Assembly: GCA_903899675.1 (NCBI GenBank)
Contig: CAIUKP010000335.1
Location: 1 to 39,060, forward strand
Length of the DNA: 39,060 bases
From: an uncultured Bacteroidota bacterium
GTDB taxonomy: Bacteria > Bacteroidota > Bacteroidia > Chitinophagales > Chitinophagaceae
Direction of reading: 5' to 3'
Shown: piece after piece, positions 1-9,830 of the stretch
Numbering within the stretch: the first letter of the stretch is position 1
Layout of the letters: the number at the start of each line of letters is the position of its first letter
Notes under the pieces: generated by a model
The model's input: only the letters and a program-made list of their open reading frames with translations
Databases searched by the model: none
Told to the model about the DNA's origin: nothing
Translations under genes and position numbers: made by a program

Positions 1-17
1 AGGTTACGAATAGTTTT

Positions 18-797
18 GTGCACCAGGGCGAAATTGGAATATATACCGGGGTAGGGCATTATTTTGGTGACCTAAACTCCAATGCCAACATCAACCGACC
101 CAAGCTGGCGGCTGGCTTTTTCTTTCGTAAACAATTGGGAGGCTATATTTCTTTGCGACTTTCGGGAGAATACCTGCAACTTGGTTACTCGGATATCTAC
201 AGCAAAAATCAGGTGCAGCAAATACGTAATCTCAGCTTTAATTCAGATGTTTGGGAGGCCTCCATTTCTGGCGAATTCAACTTCTTTAATTTCCGGCCCG
301 GCATAGAAGGCTATTCCTTTACCCCCTATTTGGGTTTGGGAATTGGTGCTTTTTCTTACGATCCCTATGCTTATATGGCCAGTGAGAAATATTATCTCCG
401 ACCATTAGGTACAGAGGGGCAGGGCAGCAGCCTTTACCCAGATTTACAGATTTATAACCCCATTGCCATTTGTGTTCCATTTACCGTAGGCGTTAAATAT
501 GCCCTGGATGCTCGAGTGAATGTATTTGCCGAATTCACCTACCGCTTTACCAATACAGATTATCTAGATGATGTAAGCGGGGTATTTGCACCCGATGCCT
601 TTCCTCCCTTACCCGACGGATCTCCCTCACCGGGCTTTTTATTACAGGATAGAAGCTATGAAACCGGTTTTTCCATTGGAACAAAAGGTCGACAAAGAGG
701 CAATAGCGTACAGCCGGATTCTTATGCCAGCTTGAAAGTAGGGGTAGCATTTAACCTCGAAACCTATCGCTGCCCCCCACCTCCCCGCGGTCGCTAA
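18..797 (+). CDS. DUF6089-like outer-membrane beta-barrel protein (N-terminus may lie upstream of window)
   Basis: ORF with beta-barrel-like alternating aromatic segments (GEIGIYTGVGHYFGDLN, YISLRLSGEYLQLGYSD), located just upstream of uppS as often seen in Bacteroidota; no signal peptide visible, so the start is probably outside the window. Confidence 0.7.
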   Translation: MHQGEIGIYTGVGHYFGDLNSNANINRPKLAAGFFFRKQLGGYISLRLSGEYLQLGYSDIYSKNQVQQIRNLSFNSDVWEASISGEFNFFNFRPGIEGYSFTPYLGLGIGAFSYDPYAYMASEKYYLRPLGTEGQGSSLYPDLQIYNPIAICVPFTVGVKYALDARVNVFAEFTYRFTNTDYLDDVSGVFAPDAFPPLPDGSPSPGFLLQDRSYETGFSIGTKGRQRGNSVQPDSYASLKVGVAFNLETYRCPPPPRGR

Positions 798-863
798 ACC
801 AGACTAAAAAGCAGGGGGATAGCATTTTTAAGTAATAATATCCCTTCAACCACTTGATTTTGT

Positions 864-871
864 TAACTTTG
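864..871 (+). promoter_or_regulatory. Possible Bacteroidota -7 element TAACTTTG upstream of uppS
   Basis: Matches TAnnTTTG; no clear -33 TTG at the ideal distance. Confidence 0.35.
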
Positions 872-892
872 CCCCCTTAAACTTTCGAGAGT

Positions 893-1657
893 ATGGATCA
901 GGGGCTTATCAGCCAAATTAACCTGCAACGCCTGCCTAGGCATATTGCTATCATAATGGATGGGAATGGACGATGGGCAGAAGAGAAGGGAAAGGATCGG
1001 CTGTATGGGCATTATCATGGCGTTGAAAGCGTGCGAAACATAGTGGAAGGAGCTGCAGAACTGGGCATTCAATTTCTTACTTTGTATGCTTTCAGTACAG
1101 AGAACTGGGACAGACCCCCGCTGGAAGTAGAGGGTTTAATGCATCTTTTGGTAGAAACCATCCGAAAAGAAGTGCCTACCCTAAATAAAAATAATATCCG
1201 GTTACACGTAATTGGCGACCTCGAGCTACTGCCTGCTCAAGCACGGCAGGAAATGCAGGAAGCGCTGGATCTTACAGCAGCCAATAATGGACTGCAATTG
1301 ATTATGGCCCTAAGCTATAGTAGTAGGTGGGAACTGGTACAAGCTGCCAAATCCATAGCCGCAGCAGTTCAGGAAGGGAAACTAAACACTTCACAAATAA
1401 CTCAAGAAACCTTCCGTGAACACCTGGCTACCCGCGTATTTCCCGACCCAGAATTGATGATCAGAACCAGTGGGGAATACCGAATCAGTAACTTTTTGTT
1501 GTACCAGCTTGCCTACGCTGAACTCTATTTTACCCCCACTCGATGGCCGGATTTTAGAAAAAACAATTTATATGAGGCAATCATAGATTTTCAACAAAGA
1601 GAGCGCCGTTTTGGCAAAACCGGACAACAAATTCAGCAGGATGCCCCAATTGTATAA
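893..1657 (+). CDS. uppS: Isoprenyl transferase / undecaprenyl diphosphate synthase
   Basis: Motifs HIAIIMDGNGRWA, YAFSTENWDRP, PELMIRTSGEYRISNFLLYQLAYAELYF. Confidence 0.95.
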   Translation: MDQGLISQINLQRLPRHIAIIMDGNGRWAEEKGKDRLYGHYHGVESVRNIVEGAAELGIQFLTLYAFSTENWDRPPLEVEGLMHLLVETIRKEVPTLNKNNIRLHVIGDLELLPAQARQEMQEALDLTAANNGLQLIMALSYSSRWELVQAAKSIAAAVQEGKLNTSQITQETFREHLATRVFPDPELMIRTSGEYRISNFLLYQLAYAELYFTPTRWPDFRKNNLYEAIIDFQQRERRFGKTGQQIQQDAPIV

Positions 1658-1801
1658 TATTTATAAGCATAATCACACGAATAGGGGGGTTTTAACAAAC
1701 ACTTTTCATTATTCCCGTTAATTTGCCCCGCCTTATAATCTTAACTAACTGAAGCTATGTGCACCGATGAAGCTTTCGGGTACATAACAAAACATATACG
1801 G

Positions 1802-4540
1802 ATGCCCAAAGTGTTAAAATTTTTATTGCCTGCTCTCTTTGTAACGCTTGGCAGCATTCCGGTTTGGAGTCAAGAGACTACAGGGAGAGACACGTCTATT
1901 ACCAACATCAATGCCGACCTGCTGAATATCTTTAATCAGAAGACACCCAAGCGCTATAAAATTTCGGCAGTAAAAGTAATTGGCAACCGGTTTTTCGACG
2001 AAAACCTCCTCATGTCAATCGCCAATATTAATCCGGGAGACGAAATAACTATTCCGGGAGGCGATAATTTTTCTAAAGCCATTAATAAACTTTGGGCCCA
2101 AAAGTATTTTAGTAATGTTGAAATTTTTATCACCCGGCTAGAAGGCAAAAACATTGAAATAGAAATTGCTGTAACAGAAAGAGCCCGACTTTCTAAATTT
2201 ACGTTTAAAGGGGCAAGAAAAGGGGAAACCGATGATTTATCTGGTAAAACAGGCCTGGTTCCCAACCGAGTTGTTACGGAAGACATGAAAATTTCAGCTG
2301 CTGAAGCGATTAAAAAGTATTATGCAGATAAGGGTTACCGCGATTCAAGGGTTCGTATTGTTGAAAAGCAGGATTCTGCACTCGACAATACCTTGGCACT
2401 CGAATTTTTGATTGACAAAGGCCCCAAAGTAAAAATCAACAACATAAATTTCGGCGGTAATACAGTAGAGGATTCAAAACTGAAAGGTCAGTTCAAGGAT
2501 ACCAAAGAAAAATCCCGCCTTACCCTTTTCCCGGTTCAGGATAAAGGACAAATTGTGATTCCAAAAAATTATACGTTTGAAGAGTATATGAAAGAGAAGG
2601 GATTTCTCACTTTCACCAAAACCAAAAAGGTGTTAGACCCCTATGTACGTGTTAAGCTGAACTCTGCGAAATTCGATCAAACTAAGTACATAGACGATAA
2701 AGATAAAATTCTCGAATACTATAATACCCTTGGCTATCGGGATGCCGTGATTGAAAAGGATACAGTATATTCTACCGGTCGTGGCAATATCAATATCGAC
2801 ATTAAAGTGGCAGAAGGCAGAAAGTATTATTTTGGTAATATCACTTGGAGAGGAAATACCAAATACTCAGATTCTGTTCTCTCATCTATTTTAGGCATTC
2901 GAAAAGGGGATACCTACAACATGGAAATCTTGAATAAAAGGCTGGGTAAAGGTGGTGGACCAGAAGGCGGAGATATCAGTGGATTATACCAAGATGATGG
3001 CTACCTATTCTTTAGAACAGAACCGATTGAAACTGCTGTTTACAACGATACCATTGATTTCGAATTGCGCATTATTGAAGGGCCTCAGGCTACGATTAAA
3101 AATGTTCGCATTACCGGGAACGAACGTACCAAAGAATATGTAATCCGCCGCGAACTGAGAACCATCCCCGGTGAAAAGTTTCGCCGTACCGATTTGGTTC
3201 GTTCACAGCGTGAAATTGCCCAGCTGAATTATTTCGATCAGGAAAAAATTAAAATCGAACCCGTTCCCAATCCCGACGACGGAACAGTTGATATTAACTA
3301 TGGGGTAGTAGAAAAATCAAGTGATCAGCTGGAGTTGAGTGCTGGCTGGGGTGGGTATATCGGACTTACCGGTACACTCGGAGTATCTTTTAATAACTTT
3401 TCACTTAATAATATCTGGAAAAAAAAGGCCTGGGATCCTTTGCCAATGGGTGATGGACAAAAACTCAGTTTGCGTGTGCAAAGTAATGGAAAGGCATTTA
3501 GAAGCTATAACTTCTCCTTTACTGAGCCCTGGTTAGGTGGTAAAAAGCGAAATGCCCTTACTTTCAGCGTTTATAATACCAAGTTTGGCCAAACCTACGA
3601 TCCGTATACCGGACAATATAATCAGAACATAGCCGATCAACGGTATATTTCTACAACGGGGGCAACGGTTAGTATTGCTCGGCAGTTGAAATGGCCCGAT
3701 GATTACTTTTCACTTACAACAGGACTCAACTATACTCGGTATAAGTTGAAAAACTATGCAATCGATCCTACCAATCTGCCAGGGTTTGATAATGGATATG
3801 TAAATAACTTGAATTTGCGGGTTGCTTTACAGCGTTCGTCTGTTGACTTTCCCATGTTCCCTCGCTCGGGATCTACTTTCTTATTGAGTTTGCAGATTAC
3901 GCCGCCTTATTCTATTATAGACGACAACCTGAACAACGATCAGCCCTATAAATGGCTCGAATACCAGAAATGGCGATTCAACGGTGAATGGTATATTCCA
4001 TTTGGACGCCCGCACGGCGCAGAGCGCAACAAGCAACTGGTAATGAAACTCGCTGCTAAATTTGGATATGTGGGCAGATTTAACTTGAACTCTAAAGTAT
4101 CACCCTTCGAACGCTTTCAGGTGGGGGATGCCGGCTTAAGCAACCAGTTTGCCCTGCTGGGATATGATATCATTGCTCATCGCGGATATCCGGTTTACGA
4201 CAACTCGAACCCTTCTATTAATCCCGACAGACAATACGCTACTCAGTATTTTACTATTTTCAATAAATACACCATGGAGCTTCGGTACCCGCTGAGCCTT
4301 AACCCCAGCAGTACCATCTATGCCCTTGGATTTTTTGAGGCCGCCAATGGCTGGTATTCTATGAAAGAGTATAATCCTTTCCGCCTTAGAAGGTCGGTGG
4401 GAGTGGGAATGCGCTTCTTTTTACCCATGTTCGGACTACTCGGATTCGATTATGGCATAGGATTGGATAGGATAACCTCGGGAGGAGCACTGAAAGATGC
4501 CGCAAGGTTTACGTTTATGCTTGGATTTGAGCCTGAATAG
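1802..4540 (+). CDS. bamA: BamA/Omp85 outer membrane assembly factor; likely start at 1802 (MPKVLKFLLPALF signal peptide) rather than 1757
   Basis: POTRA repeats followed by a C-terminal Omp85 barrel; signal peptide starts at internal Met. Confidence 0.93.
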   Translation: MPKVLKFLLPALFVTLGSIPVWSQETTGRDTSITNINADLLNIFNQKTPKRYKISAVKVIGNRFFDENLLMSIANINPGDEITIPGGDNFSKAINKLWAQKYFSNVEIFITRLEGKNIEIEIAVTERARLSKFTFKGARKGETDDLSGKTGLVPNRVVTEDMKISAAEAIKKYYADKGYRDSRVRIVEKQDSALDNTLALEFLIDKGPKVKINNINFGGNTVEDSKLKGQFKDTKEKSRLTLFPVQDKGQIVIPKNYTFEEYMKEKGFLTFTKTKKVLDPYVRVKLNSAKFDQTKYIDDKDKILEYYNTLGYRDAVIEKDTVYSTGRGNINIDIKVAEGRKYYFGNITWRGNTKYSDSVLSSILGIRKGDTYNMEILNKRLGKGGGPEGGDISGLYQDDGYLFFRTEPIETAVYNDTIDFELRIIEGPQATIKNVRITGNERTKEYVIRRELRTIPGEKFRRTDLVRSQREIAQLNYFDQEKIKIEPVPNPDDGTVDINYGVVEKSSDQLELSAGWGGYIGLTGTLGVSFNNFSLNNIWKKKAWDPLPMGDGQKLSLRVQSNGKAFRSYNFSFTEPWLGGKKRNALTFSVYNTKFGQTYDPYTGQYNQNIADQRYISTTGATVSIARQLKWPDDYFSLTTGLNYTRYKLKNYAIDPTNLPGFDNGYVNNLNLRVALQRSSVDFPMFPRSGSTFLLSLQITPPYSIIDDNLNNDQPYKWLEYQKWRFNGEWYIPFGRPHGAERNKQLVMKLAAKFGYVGRFNLNSKVSPFERFQVGDAGLSNQFALLGYDIIAHRGYPVYDNSNPSINPDRQYATQYFTIFNKYTMELRYPLSLNPSSTIYALGFFEAANGWYSMKEYNPFRLRRSVGVGMRFFLPMFGLLGFDYGIGLDRITSGGALKDAARFTFMLGFEPE

Positions 4541-4593
4541 GTTCGGCACCTTAAGTGATAACCTTCTGATTTCCAACACTTAAAAACATTTAT

Positions 4594-5106
4594 ATGAAAA
4601 AAATTCTCCTTCTTTCCTTATTGGCAAGCGCCTTTGCATTTAACGTTCAGGCCCAGCGGTATGCTGTAATTGACACTAAGTACATCCTGAGTAAGATTCC
4701 CGAATACCAGGAAGCCGACAAAAAAATGCAGCTGATTGGCGAGCAGTGGCAAAAAGAAATCGACGACAAACAGGGAATTCTCGAAAAAATGTATAAAAAC
4801 TTCGAAGCAGAGCAATTTATGCTTACCGAGGAGCTAAAAAAGAAGCGCGAAGATGAGTTGTTTGTTCGGGAAAAAGAACTGCGGGAACTGCAAAAAAAGC
4901 GTTTCGGATACGAGGGCGACCTATTTAAAGAGCGCCAGCGACTGGTAAAGCCTATTCAAGATAAATTGTACAACGTAATTCAGAAACTGGCCGTGGCCAA
5001 ATCTTATGACTTTGTACTGGATAAAAGTGAAGGAATAACCATTATATTTGCCGACCCTAAACTCGACAAAAGTGCGGAAGTGCTGAAAGAGCTAGGAATA
5101 AAATAA
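4594..5106 (+). CDS. OmpH/Skp family periplasmic chaperone
   Basis: Signal peptide MKKILLLSLLASAFAFNVQAQ plus RYAVIDTKYILSKIPEYQEADKKM and charged coiled-coil; follows bamA. Confidence 0.9.
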   Translation: MKKILLLSLLASAFAFNVQAQRYAVIDTKYILSKIPEYQEADKKMQLIGEQWQKEIDDKQGILEKMYKNFEAEQFMLTEELKKKREDELFVREKELRELQKKRFGYEGDLFKERQRLVKPIQDKLYNVIQKLAVAKSYDFVLDKSEGITIIFADPKLDKSAEVLKELGIK

Positions 5107-5152
5107 GTTGCTTTCTAATCGATCATCAATAATAACTATAATAAACATTCAA

Positions 5153-5788
5153 ATGAAGAAGTTACTTTTTGTATGGGTGGCAACCTCCGCCATCTTATTT
5201 TCAGCCGGCAGTGCCTCTGCACAGCAGCCGGTTAAAATCGGATATTTCGACGAACAGCAGGTGCTGGGTCTGATGCCGGGAATTGATAAGGTTTCTCAGC
5301 AAATTGAATCCTTTCAACAGGATTCACTTAAAGATGAGTATGATTGGACCTACAAGAGCTTTATGCGTCAAGACAGTAGCTTTAAAAAAGATTCTGCTGG
5401 CATGCCACCCAAAGTAAGAGAAATGGCCTTGGCTGAGTTGAATAAAAACCGCCAGAAGCTGGTGTATTGGCAACAGTATTCTCAGGAGGCATTAGGTCAA
5501 AAGCAGGAACAACTGCTGCAGCCTTTTCGGGTTAAAATTCTTTCTGCCCTCAACGAAGTAATTGCCGAACAAAAGTATACTCTGGTATTGAAAAGTGATG
5601 CTCTTTCACCTTATGTAAATCCTCCATTGTTGGATAATTTAGCCATTCGCGTAGCTATTAAGCTGAAACTCGCCTTGCCTAAAGAAGCAGAAGATGCCTG
5701 GAGAGCTGCCGGAGGAACTGGATTACCTGCTGCTGCGCCTGGAGCTGCCCCCAAAGCACCTGCTGCCGCTCCAAAGCCTAAAGCATAA
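5153..5788 (+). CDS. OmpH/Skp family protein (second copy), Ala/Pro-rich tail; start at internal Met 5153
   Basis: MKKLLFVWVATSAILFSAGSASAQQPVKIGYFDEQQVL; adjacent to the first OmpH. Confidence 0.85.
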   Translation: MKKLLFVWVATSAILFSAGSASAQQPVKIGYFDEQQVLGLMPGIDKVSQQIESFQQDSLKDEYDWTYKSFMRQDSSFKKDSAGMPPKVREMALAELNKNRQKLVYWQQYSQEALGQKQEQLLQPFRVKILSALNEVIAEQKYTLVLKSDALSPYVNPPLLDNLAIRVAIKLKLALPKEAEDAWRAAGGTGLPAAAPGAAPKAPAAAPKPKA

Positions 5789-5819
5789 TTTTTATCTTAC
5801 ACGATATTTTATAAAAGAG

Positions 5820-5850
5820 CCCCTTCCTAATGAAGGGGTTCTTAATTTTA
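5820..5850 (+). terminator. Intrinsic terminator-like hairpin CCCCTTC-ctaat-GAAGGGG followed by a T-rich tail
   Basis: 7-bp perfect stem (5820-5826/5832-5838) followed by ttcttaatttta. Confidence 0.6.
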
Positions 5851-5853
5851 GGT

Positions 5854-6705
5854 ATGAGTAGCACGAAGCCCATCGGAGTTTTTGATAGCGGATATGGAGG
5901 ACTTACCATATTGAAAGAGCTGGTGAAAGAATTGCCAGCGCATGATTTTATGTATGTAGGCGATAATGCCCGAGCTCCCTATGGATCTCGCTCTTTCGAA
6001 ACCGTTTATCAGTATACGTTGGAAGCTGTTCGCTGGTTTTTTTATCAGGGTTGCGAGTTGGTGGTGTTGGCTTGTAATACGGCTTCTGCAAAAGCCCTGC
6101 GAACCATACAACAACGCGACTTGCCCTTCATCGATCCCACCAAAAGAGTACTGGGTGTTATCCGGCCTACCACAGAAGTGATTGGCAACCTTACCAAAAC
6201 CGGCTCGGTGGGCATTCTAGGCACTTCTGGTACCGTTACCAGTAATAGTTATCCAATAGAGATCCATCATTTTTTTCCGAACTGCCAGGTATATCAGGAA
6301 GCTTGCCCCATGTGGGTACCCCTAATTGAAAATGGTGAAGCCGACCAGCCCGGTGCCGACTATTTTGTACAAAAACATTTGCAGCAGATCCTGGCACAGT
6401 CACCCAATATCGATACCCTATTGTTAGCTTGTACCCACTATCCTTTATTGCTGAAAAAAATTGAACAGTTGCTGCCTACACAAATTCGGGTAGTTACCCA
6501 AGGTGAAATTGTGGCCAAAAGCCTGGCCCAATATCTTGTGCGGCATCCCGAAATCAAACAGTTATGTACTCAATCTGCAGACTTACAATTTTATACTACC
6601 GATTCTCCAGCAGAATTTGAAAAGCAGGCAACGCTGTTTTTTGGGGCACCTTTAAAGGCCTATCACACCGATTTAACAGTTAAAATGGACTCTAAAGGGC
6701 TGTAA
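5854..6705 (+). CDS. murI: Glutamate racemase; start at 5854 (MSSTKPIGVFDSGYGG) favoured over 5830, which falls in the hairpin
   Basis: Motifs GVFDSGYGGLTILKEL, VLACNTASA, LLACTHYPLL. Confidence 0.95.
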   Translation: MSSTKPIGVFDSGYGGLTILKELVKELPAHDFMYVGDNARAPYGSRSFETVYQYTLEAVRWFFYQGCELVVLACNTASAKALRTIQQRDLPFIDPTKRVLGVIRPTTEVIGNLTKTGSVGILGTSGTVTSNSYPIEIHHFFPNCQVYQEACPMWVPLIENGEADQPGADYFVQKHLQQILAQSPNIDTLLLACTHYPLLLKKIEQLLPTQIRVVTQGEIVAKSLAQYLVRHPEIKQLCTQSADLQFYTTDSPAEFEKQATLFFGAPLKAYHTDLTVKMDSKGL

Positions 6706-6739
6706 AAGAGCTTTTTTGCGTAAAAACCACGATTTTCTC

Positions 6740-6770
6740 TTGTGGAAAAACATTTATTCCCCTACCTTTG
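6740..6770 (+). promoter_or_regulatory. Bacteroidota-type promoter for rpmH: -33 TTG (6740-6742) and -7 TACCTTTG (6763-6770), 20-nt spacing
   Basis: Exact TAnnTTTG match with a correctly spaced TTG. Confidence 0.65.
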
Positions 6771-6847
6771 CCGTCCTTTCACAAGCAGCAGTATGGTGAC
6801 TGCGGCAATGAAATGAAACCAAATTTTGGGGCTGAAAAAACAAACCA

Positions 6848-7003
6848 ATGAAAAGAACTTTCCAACCACATAAGCGTCGTCGCAAAAGCGTACACGGCTT
6901 TCGCCAGCGTATGGCAACTGCCAACGGAAGAAAGGTGCTAGCCAGTCGTAGAGCAAAAGGTCGCAAAAAACTGACTGTTTCCAGCGAAAAAGGATTGAAA
7001 TAA
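6848..7003 (+). CDS. rpmH: 50S ribosomal protein L34 (51 aa; missed by the ORF track)
   Basis: Translated by eye: [51 protein letters not shown]. Confidence 0.97.
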   Translation: MKRTFQPHKRRRKSVHGFRQRMATANGRKVLASRRAKGRKKLTVSSEKGLK

Positions 7004-7044
7004 TTCCTTCGGCTTCGGTTCATCCATAAAAAATTTGCGAAAAT

Positions 7045-7073
7045 GCCTCATCTTTAGGGTGAGGCTTTTTTTT
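7045..7073 (+). terminator. Intrinsic terminator between rpmH and rnpA: GCCTCA...TGAGGC followed by TTTTTTTT
   Basis: 6-bp stem 7045-7050/7060-7065 followed by T8. Confidence 0.75.
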
Positions 7074-7080
7074 GAGTGTT

Positions 7081-7470
7081 ATGACGGCCCACAACAATAC
7101 ATATCCCCGAAACGAAAAGCTGAAAAGTCGCAAGTTAATACAGCAGCTATTTGCTGAAGGTAAATTTGTAACCGCATCCCCCATAAAATGTTTTTACTTG
7201 GCTAATCCTTCGGAGCTTTCCGAAACCCTTCAAACAGGAGTAGGGGCCAGCGCCCGCAACTTTAAGAAGGCCGTTCATAGAAATCGAATCAAAAGATTAT
7301 TGCGCGAAGCCTATCGACTGAACAATCAGTCCCTTCATCAAAAACTCGAAGAAAAGAAAATCCGGTTGGCCCTTTTTATTCTATTTATAGGTAAAGAGCT
7401 GCCCACCCAGCCCGCTATTGAAGTCGCTGTGCAAACAGCCCTTGAAAAACTCCGTAAAAATTTCGAATAG
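7081..7470 (+). CDS. rnpA: Ribonuclease P protein component (ATG 7081, or TTG 7072)
   Basis: Downstream of rpmH; basic protein with KKAVHRNRIKRLLREAYR motif. Confidence 0.93.
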   Translation: MTAHNNTYPRNEKLKSRKLIQQLFAEGKFVTASPIKCFYLANPSELSETLQTGVGASARNFKKAVHRNRIKRLLREAYRLNNQSLHQKLEEKKIRLALFILFIGKELPTQPAIEVAVQTALEKLRKNFE

Positions 7471-7575
7471 GAATTTTTATTGTATTCGCTATTCTCGAAG
7501 CAGCGATACCGCCATTTTCTACTTTTCTTTATCTAGTGTCATGCGTTTGCTATAACTTAGAAAGTAATCGGATCG

Positions 7576-9735
7576 ATGACCCCTAATTATATCTGTATGC
7601 CCTTTCGAAAATTATTGGTAATAGGTGCCTGGCTATGTATTCAGAATATTTCTGCGCAAAGCTTGCCTGATAAAGACTGGCTGGTGCAGCCGATAACAGA
7701 TTCGGTAACCATTGATACAAGCCATCAGCAATTTGTTATTTCGAATGGCTTGCTAAGAAGAACTTTTTTGCAACAGCCCAACCTAGCTTGTGTAGATTTT
7801 TTGAATCTTACCACGGGTCAACAATTGATTCGCAGCATAGAACCAGAAGCTCGTTTGGAAATTAATGGAGTAACCTATCAGGTTGGTGGCGCGCGCGGAC
7901 AAGCAGAAAAAGCATATTGGCAAAACAGCTTTTCTAAAAATCTCAGCAGTTCCGACAGTGATTTCCATTGGGTGCGTTGGAGTGTATCCGCTATTCAGCC
8001 CAGAATGAAAGGGAAAAGCAACTATCCCTCACCTGCCGGAAAAGAAATCGCATTTTTGTATACGTCTTCACTACCTGCCTTACAAGGATTACAGGTTACG
8101 GTTCATTATGCCCTTTACCGGGGACTGCCATTGCTAGAAAAATGGCTTACACTGCAATATGCAGGAAAAACAAACTTGAAGCTGAACCGGGTAGTGCATG
8201 AAGTGCTGGGCTTGGTGGAAGAGGAAAGTGCGGTGGTAGGAAAACCCACGGAAATGAAAAAGCAACATGGCATTTATGTAGAAACCAATTATGCTTTTAA
8301 TAATGCCATGCGGTATGATATCAGCGATCAAACCACTCATTGGAAAACAGATGGGAATTACACTTCTCAGGTAAATTACAATTTCGAAACTCCCTGCTTA
8401 CTAGAAATTTATCCTGAAAATGCGCCAGGCATTGAAATAGCAAGCGGTGAAAGTTTTGAGTCGGTGCATACCTGGGAATTGTTGATGGATAGCTACGATC
8501 GGCAGCGCAGAGGATTGATGATTCGAAAAATGTATCGAACCATTGCTCCCTGGGTAACCCGCAATCCTATATTCATGCACCTGGTTAGCAGAAAAGACGA
8601 AGAAGTAATACAGGCAATCGATCAATGCGTAGCAACTGGCTATGAGGCAGTAATATTGAGCTTTGGTAGTCACCTGCAAATGGAAGATACGGCTGTTGCC
8701 AATTTACAACGATGGAAAAAGTTGGCCGAATATGCCCATAAAAAAAATATTCTGCTAGGAGGATACTCTTTGTTCAGCAGTCGCCGTATCAGTGATGAAG
8801 ACGATGTGATTGATGTAAAAACCGGAAAACCGGGCGGGGCATTTTTTGGCAATGCTCCCTGTTTTGGTAGTAAGTGGGGATTGGCTTATCGCGATAAAAT
8901 AAAATGGTTTTTTGCACAAACGGGTTTTGATATTTGGGAAAATGATGGTCCCTATCCCGGAGATCGGTGTGCTTCGGAAACACATCCGGGACATAAAAAC
9001 TGGGATGACTCTCAATGGAAACAAATGTTGATTCAGAAAGAATTATATCGATGGCTGAATGAAAGGGGTGTATATATCAATGCGCCCGACTGGTATTTTT
9101 TAGATGGCACCCATAAAATTGCGATTGGCTACCGTGAAGTAAATTTTTCTCTTTCGAGGCAACAACAAATCATCCTCAATCGCCAGAACATTCATGATGG
9201 CACCATTGAAAAAATTCCTTCCATGGGTTGGGGTTTTGTTCCCCTTACCAAATACCAGGGTGGTGGTGAAGAGGCCGTGTTAGAGCCACTCAGTGAGCAT
9301 CTGAAGGAGTATGAACAATTGATGATGCAATATTATGGGGCCGGAGTGCAGGCTTGTTATAGAGGCCCCCGTTTATTTGATACCGACGCTACCCGAAAGA
9401 TGGTTACTAAAACAATTGATTGGTATAAAAAAAATAGGGCGATTTTAAATGCAGACATGATTCAATTGCGCAGAGCCGATGGGCGAGATTGGGATGGATG
9501 GATGCACGCCGACCCTAGTCTTCCGCAAAAAGGATTGGTGATGTTGTTTAATCCAACCGATCAAACTATTTCCCGCACCATTGAATTGCCATTGTATTAT
9601 ACGGGAAAAACAAAGCAGGCAGTAGTGATAGACTCCAAGGGATTGACCACCCGTTATCGGTTGAGCAGAGATTATAGTATTCCCTTTACTTTTTCTTTGC
9701 CGGCAAATGGCTATAGCTGGTTTTTGATTGAATAA
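7576..9735 (+). CDS. Secreted glycoside-hydrolase-like protein (possibly clan-D/GH36-like TIM barrel)
   Basis: Signal-like N-terminus (KLLVIGAWLCIQNISAQ), N-terminal beta-rich region, then barrel-like segments (GFDIWENDGPYPGDR, NAPDWYFLDG); family assignment tentative. Confidence 0.45.
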   Translation: MTPNYICMPFRKLLVIGAWLCIQNISAQSLPDKDWLVQPITDSVTIDTSHQQFVISNGLLRRTFLQQPNLACVDFLNLTTGQQLIRSIEPEARLEINGVTYQVGGARGQAEKAYWQNSFSKNLSSSDSDFHWVRWSVSAIQPRMKGKSNYPSPAGKEIAFLYTSSLPALQGLQVTVHYALYRGLPLLEKWLTLQYAGKTNLKLNRVVHEVLGLVEEESAVVGKPTEMKKQHGIYVETNYAFNNAMRYDISDQTTHWKTDGNYTSQVNYNFETPCLLEIYPENAPGIEIASGESFESVHTWELLMDSYDRQRRGLMIRKMYRTIAPWVTRNPIFMHLVSRKDEEVIQAIDQCVATGYEAVILSFGSHLQMEDTAVANLQRWKKLAEYAHKKNILLGGYSLFSSRRISDEDDVIDVKTGKPGGAFFGNAPCFGSKWGLAYRDKIKWFFAQTGFDIWENDGPYPGDRCASETHPGHKNWDDSQWKQMLIQKELYRWLNERGVYINAPDWYFLDGTHKIAIGYREVNFSLSRQQQIILNRQNIHDGTIEKIPSMGWGFVPLTKYQGGGEEAVLEPLSEHLKEYEQLMMQYYGAGVQACYRGPRLFDTDATRKMVTKTIDWYKKNRAILNADMIQLRRADGRDWDGWMHADPSLPQKGLVMLFNPTDQTISRTIELPLYYTGKTKQAVVIDSKGLTTRYRLSRDYSIPFTFSLPANGYSWFLIE

Positions 9736-9830
9736 GTTTTCATGCTTGATTAGGTATTAGTATCTGGTAAGGATACGCATGCGGTAGAAGCTATTATTGA
9801 TCAGCTTTGTTCAATCAACTACCTTATTCG

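Noticed and set aside
6754-7023. Minus-strand ORFs over rpmH (89 and 64 aa)
   Set aside because: Antisense to the L34 gene, whose plus-strand product is unmistakable.
8134-9024. Several minus-strand ORFs opposite the glycoside-hydrolase-like gene
   Set aside because: Shadow ORFs on the opposite strand of a long, signal-peptide-bearing CDS.
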